DNA from: Verrucomicrobiota bacterium JB022
GTDB lineage: Bacteria; Verrucomicrobiota; Verrucomicrobiia; Opitutales; Oceanipulchritudinaceae
NCBI GenBank assembly: GCA_030673845.1
Contig: JAUTCQ010000017.1
Location: forward strand, 458,652-522,651
Direction: 5' to 3'
Length of the DNA: 64,000 nt
Shown here: piece after piece, positions 37,112 through 47,700 of the stretch
Numbering within the stretch: position 1 is the stretch's first letter
Layout: each line of letters starts with the position of its first letter
Notes under the pieces: generated by a model
What the model was told of the DNA's origin: nothing
Databases searched by the model: none
Seen by the model: the letters and a program-made list of their open reading frames with translations, nothing else
Translations under genes and position numbers: made by a program

Positions 37112-38818
37112 CTATCGGGCTGGCACATGATACCATTGCTCGCCGGCCAGGCGCTGGGGGTCGAAGTACCAGCGGCGGCCCTTGTCGTTGAAGATCCAGC
37201 GGCTTGTTTCGTCCTGCCAGATCCACGGGTAAAAAGTCTCGCCGGTGTAGATCCAGCCGAGGCCGGAGTCGAGGAACCAGTGGTTGGGGCCGCTGCCTCC
37301 ACTCCACAGCCAGCCGTGCGGGGGTGCCCAGACCCAGGGGAAGCGGTCGGCAAAGAACCAGCCGAGCCACGGGCTTTTGTTCCAGCCATCGGCCTGCTGC
37401 GCTGGCAGGGTGGGGAAGGCCGCCAACACCTCCGTGCGCGCAGCGTGCAGCTTGAGGCGCCACGGCCATTGCGTGGTCAACACGTCGGCCACCAGATAGC
37501 GCTGGTCGGGCGTCAGATAGACTGAATCGGTATGCTCCTGGCGCGCTTCCGTCCAAGGCACGTTATAGCGCTCGAACAGGCTGGGGTAGAGGGTGCGCAG
37601 CTCTCCCGTGCCGGGGACGAGGTAGCGCAGGGTATCGGGAGACGGGTCGGAGGCTGGCTGACGGAGGCGGAGAAAGCCCCCCGGCTGGGGTTCGCCGCCG
37701 AGCAGCGCCATCAGCCCGAGGGCCGCTTCTTCGGAGTCGGCATACGGCAGATCGTGTGTGTTAGGCGTCGCGGCGTCAAAAGGTTGCCAGTGGATCCACC
37801 GGTCGGGCAGGCCGTTGGACTGCACCCAAAGCACAATCTGTTGCCCGTCGGTGCTGGGGTAGATCGCGGAGATCTGCGAGGCGGGAGGCAGGCTGGGCAG
37901 CGTCGCGAGCCCCTCGGCAAAGGAGTAGCAGAACGGCTTGGGACGATCGGTCCCGGCAAGATAGTAGTCGCCCACCAAGGTGGAGCCATCGGCGGAGACG
38001 ATAAAATCCACCGATACGCCTTCCGCCGCCAAGCCGCCCCCCAAGCCTTCGGCGACCAAGACGCTGAGGTCGTAAAAGGTGGCGCTGGCGTCGCCTTCGG
38101 TCCACACGAGAAGCTGGTCGCGCAGGTTGTCGCCCTCGGTATCTTCCAGCGAGTAGGAGAAGAAGAGCGTGGTTTGGCCCTCGCGATGCGTCGCCCACAG
38201 CTCGCGGAAGTCGTGGTTTTCCGGCAGGAGGTCCGACACTTGCGTCACCGGGTCGAGATCAGTGAGTTGCCCATCGCGTGGCACGGGCGCGATATGCAGC
38301 TCCAGATCATCATCTGCATCGTCATCGTGCAGGACAAAGAGGCGGTCGCCGGCCGCGTTGAGGCGCACACGGCTGTTCCAGGTCCAGCTTTCCCCGGGAG
38401 GCAGGCGCAAGTCGTAACCTACCCCGGTGTCCACATCGGGCACGAGGAAAAAGCCGTCGTCATAGAGGTTGTCGCCCGTGTAGGCGTTGTAATCGTAAAC
38501 CTTGTTGCCCATTACCGCCACCGACGCATTGGCGTTCAAGCTGTGCAGCTGGTGGTGGTCCGCGGGATCGTAAACCGTGGTGGCAAGTGGGTTGGAACTG
38601 AAGGTGATGGGCACCAGTTGGGGCGTGCCCGTCCCCGTGCTGCTGCCGACGACGGCCTGGAAGCTGCGGACGGAGGAGCCGGCGCTGGCTGCGGCGGTAT
38701 AAGTCGAGGAGCGGCTGAGGACAAAAGCGCTGCTACGCGATTTGACCACCTCCGCGTGGGAGTAAGCAGGCCATAGTGGTAAGGCCAATACAGAGAGAAG
38801 GAAGAGGTGCTTTTGCAT
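37112..38818 (-). CDS. Secreted protein with Trp-rich C-terminal repeat domain
   Basis: A 568-aa protein with a signal peptide (FLLSVLALPLWPAYSHAE). Residues about 75-400 have beta-propeller-like spacing (repeats ending in D/G-x-Tyr/Phe patterns). The last 75 residues are packed with aromatic blocks: SPWLGWFFADRFPWVW, HGWLWSGG, NHWFLDSGLGWIYTGETFYPWIW, SRWIFNDKGRRWYFD. I associate this kind of WLGWF/PWIY-type tail with secreted proteins of Opitutia. It may be a surface-attachment or sorting domain. No enzyme motif seen. Confidence 0.72.
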   Translation of the reverse strand: MQKHLFLLSVLALPLWPAYSHAEVVKSRSSAFVLSRSSTYTAAASAGSSVRSFQAVVGSSTGTGTPQLVPITFSSNPLATTVYDPADHHQLHSLNANASVAVMGNKVYDYNAYTGDNLYDDGFFLVPDVDTGVGYDLRLPPGESWTWNSRVRLNAAGDRLFVLHDDDADDDLELHIAPVPRDGQLTDLDPVTQVSDLLPENHDFRELWATHREGQTTLFFSYSLEDTEGDNLRDQLLVWTEGDASATFYDLSVLVAEGLGGGLAAEGVSVDFIVSADGSTLVGDYYLAGTDRPKPFCYSFAEGLATLPSLPPASQISAIYPSTDGQQIVLWVQSNGLPDRWIHWQPFDAATPNTHDLPYADSEEAALGLMALLGGEPQPGGFLRLRQPASDPSPDTLRYLVPGTGELRTLYPSLFERYNVPWTEARQEHTDSVYLTPDQRYLVADVLTTQWPWRLKLHAARTEVLAAFPTLPAQQADGWNKSPWLGWFFADRFPWVWAPPHGWLWSGGSGPNHWFLDSGLGWIYTGETFYPWIWQDETSRWIFNDKGRRWYFDPQRLAGEQWYHVPAR

Positions 38819-39200
38819 GAGGCATGGGAGTCAGTTTGGCCAGCGTGGGGGCTACTTCTAGCCGATGCAAAGGAAAACCCAACCGTTTATACCTTACACT
38901 TTGTGCGTTTGATATGAGGGAGATCCGGCGTCGATGCAGGGGTTGGTGCGTAGCTCCCAGCCTGTGTTTCAACCTGAGATGCCGCCTCGATTGTGCCCCG
39001 GCATCTTGCCTGAAATAACCCACTTAAGTGCATGTTTATTGCTTATTGCATGGCTGGATTGCCAAAAAGGAAGGCTAGCGTTCTGATTCATGCCAAACGC
39101 ACGATCACGTAAGGGTATTTACAGATGATGGGGGCAGATTAAATCGCCTTTACCCTTGCGACAACGGGGATTGGAGGGATAGACCATATGGTATAGCAGG
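38819..39200. other. Gene-free interval
   Basis: About 380 bp between the divergent Trp-rich protein and ligase genes. No reading frame of more than 64 codons and no RNA gene is evident. AT-richer patches near 39020-39060 and 39100-39150 are likely promoter regions. Confidence 0.5.
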
Positions 39201-39917
39201 ATGAACAGCGCATTTTACGTCAGTCCGTTCCGCCGGGTAGGCATCGTGGAAAACATGGCCTACGATGCCATTTTGCTCCACGACTACTCCCACCCGGTCC
39301 AGGCGCGTATCCGCTGTTATGGTTGGTCGGAGCCGGGGGCCACGTTTGGCTATAGCCAACGTTGGGCCGAGGTGTCGGCCTTTCTTGCCGACCAGGCGCT
39401 GCCGATCGTTCGCCGCCTTACGGGGGGTGGAATGGTGCCGCATGGCGCCGATTTTACCTATGCACTGGCGCTGCCGCCCGCTCATCCGCTCTATCAAGTG
39501 CGCGCCGGCGAGCTTTACCGGCAGGTCCACGAGGCGGTGGCTGCCTGCCTCTTGGCCTTCGATTGCCCGGCCGAGCTGCAATCATGCGCTTGCCGCGAAG
39601 GGCAACCCCACACGCCGGCCCGGGTGGCGGGGCAGTGTTTCCAGAGTGCGGAGCCTTTCGACGTCGTGCACGCCGAGACGCGGCAAAAGCTGGCGGGTGC
39701 GGCGATGAAGCGTCACCGCGACGGCTTGCTCGTGCAGGGCTCCATCACGCTACCGGAAGGTGCACCGCTGGACCTCTTCGAGCGTTCCTTTATCGAGTTG
39801 ATCGCTTCGCGGCTGGAGCTGCCGTTCCCGACTGCGGTGCCTGCCCAGACCGATCCGCAGGCTTTGGACCGGTGGAAGACCCATTTTGGCGATCCCCAGT
39901 GGAACCGGAAGCGATAA
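39201..39917 (+). CDS. Lipoate/biotin protein ligase family protein
   Basis: A 238-aa protein of the BPL/LplA/LipB fold. It has WSEPGATFGYSQRW, the nucleotide/cofactor motif RRLTGGGMVPHGADFTYAL (RRxTGGG-x-x-x-H), and a possible catalytic Lys in KLAGAAMKRHRDGLLVQGSI. It is shorter than E. coli LplA and lacks a C-terminal accessory domain, so it may be an octanoyl- or lipoyl-transferase-type member. Exact substrate uncertain. Confidence 0.82.
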   Translation: MNSAFYVSPFRRVGIVENMAYDAILLHDYSHPVQARIRCYGWSEPGATFGYSQRWAEVSAFLADQALPIVRRLTGGGMVPHGADFTYALALPPAHPLYQVRAGELYRQVHEAVAACLLAFDCPAELQSCACREGQPHTPARVAGQCFQSAEPFDVVHAETRQKLAGAAMKRHRDGLLVQGSITLPEGAPLDLFERSFIELIASRLELPFPTAVPAQTDPQALDRWKTHFGDPQWNRKR

Positions 39918-39921
39918 TGGC

Positions 39922-40599
39922 CTATCCGACGCCCAGCAGGCGACTTTCCTGAGTGGGCTCCAGCCCGAACGCCTTGCGCTGGCAGTCAGGACATTGGGCG
40001 AGGTGCGCCGGCTCCTTGGTATGTGCGACGCCGCTACGGCTGTTCTGTTCCGTTTCCAACCCGGGTGCTTCGCCGCTGACCTTTGTGTCCGTTGGCTTGC
40101 CGTCCTTGCCTTCGCTGAGCGCCTCCTGTTCGGCCGCACGGACTTCGGCCCGTGCCTCGGCTTCCATCCGAGTGGCGGAGGCGGCTACGCTCAGGTCGGC
40201 CCCCGAAGGTTGGGCTGGGGCGAGGGCGGCCGCACGGATGCGCCGCGCCTTGTCGATCGTGCCCTCCGCCGTTGCGGCTGGCGAGGTGTCGATCTGGACG
40301 TTGCCTCCGGTAACGTAGGTCTTGCCGTCGGGCCCCTGCGTCGTCTCGTAATTCGGCCCGCTGACGGAGATGCCTGCGGCGGCAGCGAGGTGTGCCTGCT
40401 CGTGCACGCGCACCTCCGTGTCGCGCTTTTTCAACTGCTCCACTTCGCGGTCGATCTGGCGCTGCTCCTGCGCGGCCTGCTTGTCGTCGGCTTGCTTTTG
40501 GGCCGCTTCGTCGCCGGGGTCTGCTTTCGCTCCGCCTGCCTCGGCGCGCTGGTAGGCCGAGGCGAAATAGGCGGAGGAGCTGTTGAGTGCACCAATCAC
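39922..40599 (-). CDS. SprA-related putative metalloprotease
   Basis: A 225-aa protein with a Gln/Lys/Asp-rich charged helix (about residues 25-60) followed by EVRVHEQAHLAAAAGISVSGPNYET, containing an HExxH zinc motif (HEQAH), and GPDGKTYVTGGNVQIDTSPA, which together mark the SprA-related family. A CPDC pair occurs near the C-terminus, in a disordered-looking tail. The gene is convergent with, and 4 nt from, the ligase gene. Role unknown. Confidence 0.78.
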   Translation of the reverse strand: MIGALNSSSAYFASAYQRAEAGGAKADPGDEAAQKQADDKQAAQEQRQIDREVEQLKKRDTEVRVHEQAHLAAAAGISVSGPNYETTQGPDGKTYVTGGNVQIDTSPAATAEGTIDKARRIRAAALAPAQPSGADLSVAASATRMEAEARAEVRAAEQEALSEGKDGKPTDTKVSGEAPGLETEQNSRSGVAHTKEPAHLAQCPDCQRKAFGLEPTQESRLLGVG

Positions 40600-40670
40600 G
40601 AAGAAAGTCCTGCTGCGAAAGTCGGCTCGTGCCGGTCTGGCTTGAGGCCAATTTCAGGGCAGGGGAAGGA

Positions 40671-41537
40671 TCAACGCAGGTGCTGCTGCAGGAATTCGAT
40701 CATCTTGTCGGCAATCTCCGCGCTATGGGTCTCCAGCGCAAAGTGGCCGGTGTCGAAGAAGTTGATCGAGGCTGCCGGGATATCCCGTTGATAGCCGCGC
40801 GCGCCGTCTGGCCCAAAGAAGACATCGTTCTGCCCCCACACCGCGAGCAGCGGGGGTTGGTGCTGGCGGAAATACGCCTGCCACTCGGGGTAGAGAGCGA
40901 CGTTGGTCTGGTAATCGCCGAAGAGGTCGAGCTGGATTTCCGGATTGCGGTCCAGAATCGCCTGATCGTGAGCGAGGGCGTCGGGGCTGATCCGGCTCTT
41001 CAAATGCTCCGGCACACCGTAAAAGTATTGGTATTTGGCCGTGGCCTCTGCCGTGAGGAAGGCGCGCAATGCGTCGCGATTCGCCTGCGTCGGTTGCTCC
41101 CAATAGGCGCGGATGGGGTCCCAGGCGCCGAGCAAGCCCTCCTCGTAGGCATTGCCGTTCTGGCTGATGATCGCCGTAATCTTCTCCGGTGCAGCGGCCG
41201 CCAGGCGGAAGCCCACCGGCGCGCCGTAGTCGAAGACGTAGAGCGCGTAGCGCTGGAGTTGCAGCGCCTCCGTAAAGCGGTGGAGGGTGCGGTAGAGGTT
41301 GTCGAAGGTGTAGGCGAACTGCCCGCGCGGGGGTGCTTTGGTGTAGCCAAAGCCCGGCAAGTCGGGCGCCACTACGTGAAAGTGCTCCGCCAGTAGCGGG
41401 ATCACCTGCCGGTACATGTGGCTGGAGGTCGGGAAGCCGTGCAGCAGGAGCAGGGTGGGTGTGTTACGGTCGCCCGCTTCGCGGTAAAAGACCTCCACGT
41501 CGTCTACTTGTTTGGTCTGGTATTGAATCGCATTCAT
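40671..41537 (-). CDS. Alpha/beta hydrolase of the haloalkane dehalogenase/epoxide hydrolase type
   Basis: A 288-aa cytoplasmic hydrolase. The oxyanion motif HGFPTSSHMY is followed by PDLPGFGYT. The nucleophile elbow reads VFDYGAPVGF, i.e. an Asp nucleophile as in dehalogenases and epoxide hydrolases, not a Ser. The C-terminus has GQNDVFFGPDG and the probable catalytic His in FDTGHFALETH. It is divergent from a TetR gene with two operators between them, one of which lies 4 nt from this start codon, so it is very probably repressed by that TetR. Confidence 0.88.
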   Translation of the reverse strand: MNAIQYQTKQVDDVEVFYREAGDRNTPTLLLLHGFPTSSHMYRQVIPLLAEHFHVVAPDLPGFGYTKAPPRGQFAYTFDNLYRTLHRFTEALQLQRYALYVFDYGAPVGFRLAAAAPEKITAIISQNGNAYEEGLLGAWDPIRAYWEQPTQANRDALRAFLTAEATAKYQYFYGVPEHLKSRISPDALAHDQAILDRNPEIQLDLFGDYQTNVALYPEWQAYFRQHQPPLLAVWGQNDVFFGPDGARGYQRDIPAASINFFDTGHFALETHSAEIADKMIEFLQQHLR

Positions 41538-41540
41538 ATT

Positions 41541-41558
41541 TTACCGAATGATCGGTAA
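41541..41558. promoter_or_regulatory. TetR operator, copy 1
   Basis: TTACCGAATGATCGGTAA, an 18-bp palindrome (TTACCGA/TCGGTAA arms), directly upstream of the hydrolase start. It is the exact reverse complement of the copy at 41599. Confidence 0.82.
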
Positions 41559-41598
41559 ATAAAATAATTGCCAAGGATGTTTGCACGTCAAGTGATCT

Positions 41599-41616
41599 TT
41601 ACCGATCATTCGGTAA
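41599..41616. promoter_or_regulatory. TetR operator, copy 2
   Basis: TTACCGATCATTCGGTAA, the exact reverse complement of copy 1, with centres 58 bp apart, ending 9 nt before the tetR ATG. This placement fits autorepression plus repression of the divergent hydrolase. Confidence 0.82.
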
Positions 41617-41625
41617 ATTGCTGTT

Positions 41626-42204
41626 ATGGGACGCAAACACACGGTAGACCAGGAAACGCTGATTCGAGAGCTACGTACCACCTTTCGGAAGTTCGGCTAC
41701 GAAGGCGCTGCGCTCAGCGAGCTGGAGCGCGCCACGGGCCTGAAGAAAGCCAGCCTCTATCACCGCTTTCCGGGCGGCAAAGATGAGATGGCGCGGGAAG
41801 TCCTGCGCGTGACGGAGGCGCAATTGCGGGAGAGCTTTGAGCAGGCCGTCCCTGCTGCTGCGCCCATTGCCGAGCAGGTCGCCGGGCTGAAAGGCTTTCT
41901 CGGCGCGTATTACAGCCAAGGCCAGACCGCCTGCCTCCTCAATACCCTCACGTATCCACACGGAGGTGAGGCGCTTTTTGCGGACGAAGTGCGCAGTCTG
42001 CTTCAGGTGCTGCTCGATCTGGTGGCGCAGATCCCTTTGCGTGGCGACTCAAGCCCGGAAGATGCGGCAGCGCGTGCCCGGCAAGCCGTCATGCTGCTCG
42101 AAGGCGGCCTCGTCGTATCGCAAGCTATGGGATCGGCGGAGCCGTTTAAGGAAGCGCTCGAACTGGCTGGCGGCCTTCTGGGCGCGCCAGCACACAAATC
42201 CTGA
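41626..42204 (+). CDS. TetR/AcrR-family transcriptional regulator
   Basis: A 192-aa regulator with the N-terminal helix-turn-helix (LIRELRTTFRKFGYEGAALSELERATGLKKASLYHRFPGGKDEM) and a ligand-binding C-terminal domain containing a Cys (QTACLLNTL), in the style of the LmrA/YxaF group. Two perfect mirror-image operators lie in the 88-bp divergent intergenic region, so its target is the neighbouring hydrolase and itself. The enoyl-reductase gene ends 14 nt downstream, convergently. Confidence 0.93.
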   Translation: MGRKHTVDQETLIRELRTTFRKFGYEGAALSELERATGLKKASLYHRFPGGKDEMAREVLRVTEAQLRESFEQAVPAAAPIAEQVAGLKGFLGAYYSQGQTACLLNTLTYPHGGEALFADEVRSLLQVLLDLVAQIPLRGDSSPEDAAARARQAVMLLEGGLVVSQAMGSAEPFKEALELAGGLLGAPAHKS

Positions 42205-42217
42205 CCGGAGGGGCCTT

Positions 42218-43198
42218 TTACGGCTCCAGCAGCACCTTGCCGAGCTTGGGCTGGGTGCTGGCTTCGAGGGCTTGCTTGAAGTCTTCCAGCTTGTAGCTGG
42301 CGGAGATCGGGGCCGAGATGACGCCCGTGCGCATGAGGTTGAACAGGTTGTCGAACATCACCTGGATGCGCTCGGGCGAATTGTCGCGATACCAGCGGTC
42401 GAGCCAGAAGCCCTTGATCGTGATATCGTTGAAGATGAGGAAGCGGGTGGGCCAGCGCACATCTTCGAAAGTCATGGCGCCAAACGTCACGTGCATGCCG
42501 CCGCGCGAAAGGGCCTTGACCAGGCGGATGGCGCTCTCGCCCCCCACGGAATTGAGCGCGAGCGAGATTTGCCCGCCGTTCGTCAGCTCCTTGATGTTCT
42601 TTTCGTAGCCGCTGTCTTCGGTCACGACTACGTCTGCCCCCATTTTGGTCAGCGGCTCGATCAGCTCTTCGCGGCGCACCACGTTGAGGGTCTTCAGGCC
42701 CAGATACTTCGCCATCTGGATGGTGAAGATGCCCACGGCCGAGTTGGCGGCGTTCTGGACGATCCAGGAGCCCTCGTGGATGTTCGCGTCGCGCAGGATG
42801 CGCCAGGAGGTGGGCGGGTTGACCCACGCCATCGCGGCGAGGCTCACATCCACATCCTGTGGCACCTTCCAGAGGTTCTTGGCCTGCACGACGGTGGCCG
42901 TGCGCCACGCGCCAAACTCCTCGGGGAAGCGCACGCGGTCTCCCACGCGCAGGTGCGTCACCTCGCTGCCCACTTCGATGATCTCGCCTACGCCCTCGCG
43001 CCCGGCCACCGCTGGCAGCTCGGCGAGGCGACCGTAGTTACCAAGGATCATGCCGAAGTCGCTGGGGTTGATCACCGCCTTCAACAACTTGACCTTGACG
43101 TCTTGCGGACCGACGCGCGGCAGCGTGATTTCCTCCAGGCGGAGGACGTCGAGCGGCTTGCCGTGCTCGTGATACGTAATGGCGAGGGAGCTTTCCAC
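42218..43198 (-). CDS. MECR/Etr1-like 2-enoyl thioester reductase (zinc-less MDR family)
   Basis: A medium-chain reductase of the mitochondrial-type trans-2-enoyl-CoA/ACP reductase subfamily: ITYHEHGKPLDVLRLEEITLP, INPSDFGMILGNYG, AVAGREGVGEIIEVGS, VNPPTSWRIL, IVQNAANSAVG and LNVVRREE are all typical. It would reduce enoyl thioesters with NADPH. The start is uncertain: GTG at 43198 gives 326 aa, the expected length; the longer in-frame ATG would begin inside sequence that reads as the neighbouring promoter and gene. Divergent from the oligopeptidase gene. Confidence 0.85.
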   Translation of the reverse strand: MESSLAITYHEHGKPLDVLRLEEITLPRVGPQDVKVKLLKAVINPSDFGMILGNYGRLAELPAVAGREGVGEIIEVGSEVTHLRVGDRVRFPEEFGAWRTATVVQAKNLWKVPQDVDVSLAAMAWVNPPTSWRILRDANIHEGSWIVQNAANSAVGIFTIQMAKYLGLKTLNVVRREELIEPLTKMGADVVVTEDSGYEKNIKELTNGGQISLALNSVGGESAIRLVKALSRGGMHVTFGAMTFEDVRWPTRFLIFNDITIKGFWLDRWYRDNSPERIQVMFDNLFNLMRTGVISAPISASYKLEDFKQALEASTQPKLGKVLLEP

Positions 43199-43319
43199 GA
43201 ACTCTAAAGTGTCATCACCAGCCAGAGTTCGCCAGAGGTTTTTGCGATAATTTCCACCCCTTTGCGTTTGCGGTTGTTCCCGCCTGCCGCAAGCTTGCAG
43301 CAACCCAGATACAGACAAC

Positions 43320-45389
<2,070 letters not shown>

Positions 45390-45473
45390 AGACCAGATAG
45401 GCCAACGGGATGCGCCGCATACAAACGGCGCACCCACATTCCCTATTCTTTAAGGTGTCTTGGAGAAGTTCCG

Positions 45474-45815
45474 TTATCCTTTTACGGGAATGTAGCCGCC
45501 CCAGTAGGTGTTACCGTCTTTTTTCGCTATTCCCCTGTGGGCTGGAGATGTTTTCCCCTGAACTGTCCATGCAAGCAAATATCTTCCACTGCTTTGGGGA
45601 TCTTCTTCAATGGTTAGAATTCCATGTACCCATACGTCTTTACGTTCCTCCCACCGGCTCTCGTAGCGCCTGACCTTGGGGTTGTCCGATTCAAGAGGTG
45701 TAGCTTCCTCGTTCAAGAAGCTATTGATTGTTATATTTGTGTAGTATCCTTGTAACTTGCCGGTATTTGGGTCCTCTGTGAGTTGAACCATGCCATAGAT
45801 AGGATTAGATTTCAT
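45474..45815 (-). CDS. Hypothetical protein in low-GC insert
   Basis: A 113-aa frame starting at ATG 45815 (MKSNPIYGMVQLTEDP); a TTG at 45845 would add 10 residues. It is rich in Tyr, Thr and Glu and ends in GNTYWGGYIPVKG. Base composition is far lower in GC than its surroundings and matches the low-GC segment between the two copies of the prlC 3' end. No family recognised; likely acquired DNA. Confidence 0.55.
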   Translation of the reverse strand: MKSNPIYGMVQLTEDPNTGKLQGYYTNITINSFLNEEATPLESDNPKVRRYESRWEERKDVWVHGILTIEEDPQSSGRYLLAWTVQGKTSPAHRGIAKKDGNTYWGGYIPVKG

Positions 45816-46007
45816 CGTTGATTTATATTCCGTTCTGATAAGCAATCACTCCCTTTGGCGTTTGCCCTGTGAGGTCTGCAGGCTCTTCCGGTATGTAATA
45901 GCAGAAGATTTAGATTGAAATGAGTCAAAGGAAGGACGCTTGGTGATATTCCAGAGCCTGCTAGATGACCATTTTTCGAATACGACGTTGAGGCGTCAAT
46001 TCTGATC

Positions 46008-46079
46008 GCTCTTCCGCCAGTTCATGGGCCGCGACCCCGACCCGCAGGCCCTCCTCAAGCGCCTCGGTCTGGTGGCGTA
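46008..46079 (+). pseudogene. Displaced 3' fragment of prlC (direct repeat copy 2)
   Basis: Encodes the last 24 residues of the M3 oligopeptidase again. The three differences from copy 1 are third-position changes (CCC/CCG, CAA/CAG, CTG/CTC) that leave the protein unchanged; the stop here is TAA. There is no upstream coding sequence, so it is a gene remnant. Confidence 0.88.
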
Positions 46080-46153
46080 AGGAAGAAGCTCTGCTGATAT
46101 CGTTTGCCCGGGTGCACTCTAGCCGCACCCGGCGCGAGAGGGCGGGGGAGTGC

Positions 46154-46297
46154 TCAAGTATCCTCCTGCCATCCTCGGCCAACCTGCCCCGGTGCCTTCA
46201 CCTCCACCTTTCCGTGATGTTCCGATGGTTGGTCGATAGGGTCCTCTCCAGCCCATGGAGGTGTGAAGGGGAGTAAAAGGAGGAGGGCACGTTTCAT
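46154..46297 (-). CDS. Possible small exported peptide
   Basis: A 47-codon frame starting MKRALLLLLPFTPPWAGED: a basic start and a hydrophobic stretch like a short signal peptide, then a charged tail ending in GWQEDT. It has no SD sequence and no recognised family. It could be a chance frame; it is listed because the stretch 45846-46344 holds no other candidate besides the prlC fragment. Confidence 0.25.
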   Translation of the reverse strand: MKRALLLLLPFTPPWAGEDPIDQPSEHHGKVEVKAPGQVGRGWQEDT

Positions 46298-46344
46298 GGC
46301 GTAGGAGGTGGGCGGGAGCATTTTGTCTGGAGCAGGTGAGACGC

Positions 46345-47085
46345 TTAATACTCTTCGAAGCGGCTGCCCGCATCGGGCAAGCTGGCAAGAAATGGCTCTC
46401 CGGCTCCCGTGAGCCAGGCATAGTCGCCGCGGACTTTACGCACATGCAAGTCGGCTGAAAAGCGAGACGCTATCCCCAGGCAAACCAGCGCCGCAGGCAT
46501 CGAGACGAGGATTGCCCACGCACCGGCAGGTGAGGCATCTTCAGTGGCGATCCCGTAGACAAAGAGGCTGGCGCAGGCGAAGAACCCAATCCAAGCCCCC
46601 AGCAACCAGAGCCGGCGCTTTTTCCGTTCGGCTGAGCAAAGCCCGAGCGACAGCTTGACGGCCTTGCGTGTCGCCAGTGCGACGATGATCAAGACGATGA
46701 TGCTCAGGAAAAACGTCAGCAGCACCCACGGAGAGGTGTAGTAAAACGTCTTGGTACGCATGGCCTCGCGGGGCAGCTCGGCGTTGGTGCGGATGCAGCG
46801 GGGCGGCAATTCCGTGAAGTCTCGCCGCACCACGAGATATTTGTCATCGCGCCAGAACGTTTCCTCCGGTGTCGCTGGCGTTGGGGGCGGGGGAGGATTG
46901 CTGCCTGCCGGCAGCCACTCGGCCAGGGCGCTGCGGTTCAGCGGTGCCCAGTCGGCCATCCCGCTTGCCCAGACCATCGTGTCGGCGCGAATATCTCCCG
47001 CTAGAATTTTCGCGCGCATATCGTCGCTTGATACCGGGCCCTGTCTATCGCTCCCATTGAGGTAATACCACGTGCTCTCCTGCAT
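46345..47085 (-). CDS. GYF_2-domain membrane protein
   Basis: A 246-aa protein. The N-terminal GYF_2 domain is clear (TWYYLNGSDRQGPVSSDDMRAKILAGDIRADTMVWASGMADWAPL). A Pro-rich linker (GSNPPPPPTPATP) and three or four TM segments follow (WVLLTFFLSIIVLIIVALA, LGAWIGFFACASLFVYGIA, WAILVSMPAALVCLGIA). The ATG at 47085 places the domain at the very N-terminus, as is usual. GYF_2 proteins are widespread and of unknown specific function. Confidence 0.82.
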   Translation of the reverse strand: MQESTWYYLNGSDRQGPVSSDDMRAKILAGDIRADTMVWASGMADWAPLNRSALAEWLPAGSNPPPPPTPATPEETFWRDDKYLVVRRDFTELPPRCIRTNAELPREAMRTKTFYYTSPWVLLTFFLSIIVLIIVALATRKAVKLSLGLCSAERKKRRLWLLGAWIGFFACASLFVYGIATEDASPAGAWAILVSMPAALVCLGIASRFSADLHVRKVRGDYAWLTGAGEPFLASLPDAGSRFEEY

Positions 47086-47482
47086 GTGCCAACCGACTAA
47101 AGTGCAGGCATGCCGTTGTCTACTTCCAAATCTTGAGGAGGGGGTAAGAGTCATCCTGCCTGGCCCCACTTGCCTGAATCGCATCCATCTTGGCCTGACT
47201 TAAGGCCTCAGCTACTCGCCTCTTGGCTCATCCAGCCTGATCCCGATGGGGAACGACGTGAATTCGCAGCCTCGCCGGGAAGTGGCGACCAGTGGCCCGC
47301 GCGCTTTGTGAGCTTTCAGGTGACTTCTGCCAGCAAAGTGAGGGCCGTGAATACCCTTTCAGCCGATTGCCCAACATCGGCAGGGTGACGAGGAAAGGAC
47401 TTTGCGACCCTTCCGGCGTCAGGTTGAAATGCCAACCAATTGAGAACAGCCAAAATGCTGTCTGCTACAACTTTCCCGGAAC
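47086..47482. other. Gene-free interval
   Basis: About 400 bp between the GYF gene and the tRNA gene. Several frames of 70-90 codons cross it, but none has a start context or protein-like composition. Nothing else is recognised here. Confidence 0.5.
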
Positions 47483-47566
47483 TGGTAGCGGAGGTGGGAC
47501 TTGAACCCACACGCCTCACGGCGTCCGATTTTGAGTCGGATGCGTCTGCCATTCCGCCACTCCGCC
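47483..47566 (-). tRNA. tRNA-Leu (anticodon CAA)
   Basis: Read on the minus strand: acceptor GGCGGAG pairing with CTCCGCT (one G-U pair), an anticodon loop CTCAAAA giving CAA, a long class II variable arm (CGCC-GTGA-GGCG), the T-arm GTGGG-TTCAAGT-CCCAC, discriminator A and an encoded CCA end. It decodes UUG. Confidence 0.94.
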
Positions 47567-47700
47567 ATCGGGAAACCATGCACTAAAGACGATCTATGCG
47601 TGGCGTGCAAGGAAAAGCGGAGGGCCATTTACGGGTTCGGATCGGACTGTTGGAGCGCGGGTCGCTTGCCCCTGTGGTAGCTGGCGTAGATGGTATTAAC

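Noticed and set aside
45961..46182. 73-aa open frame on the minus strand
   Set aside because: Mostly the reverse reading of the duplicated prlC end.
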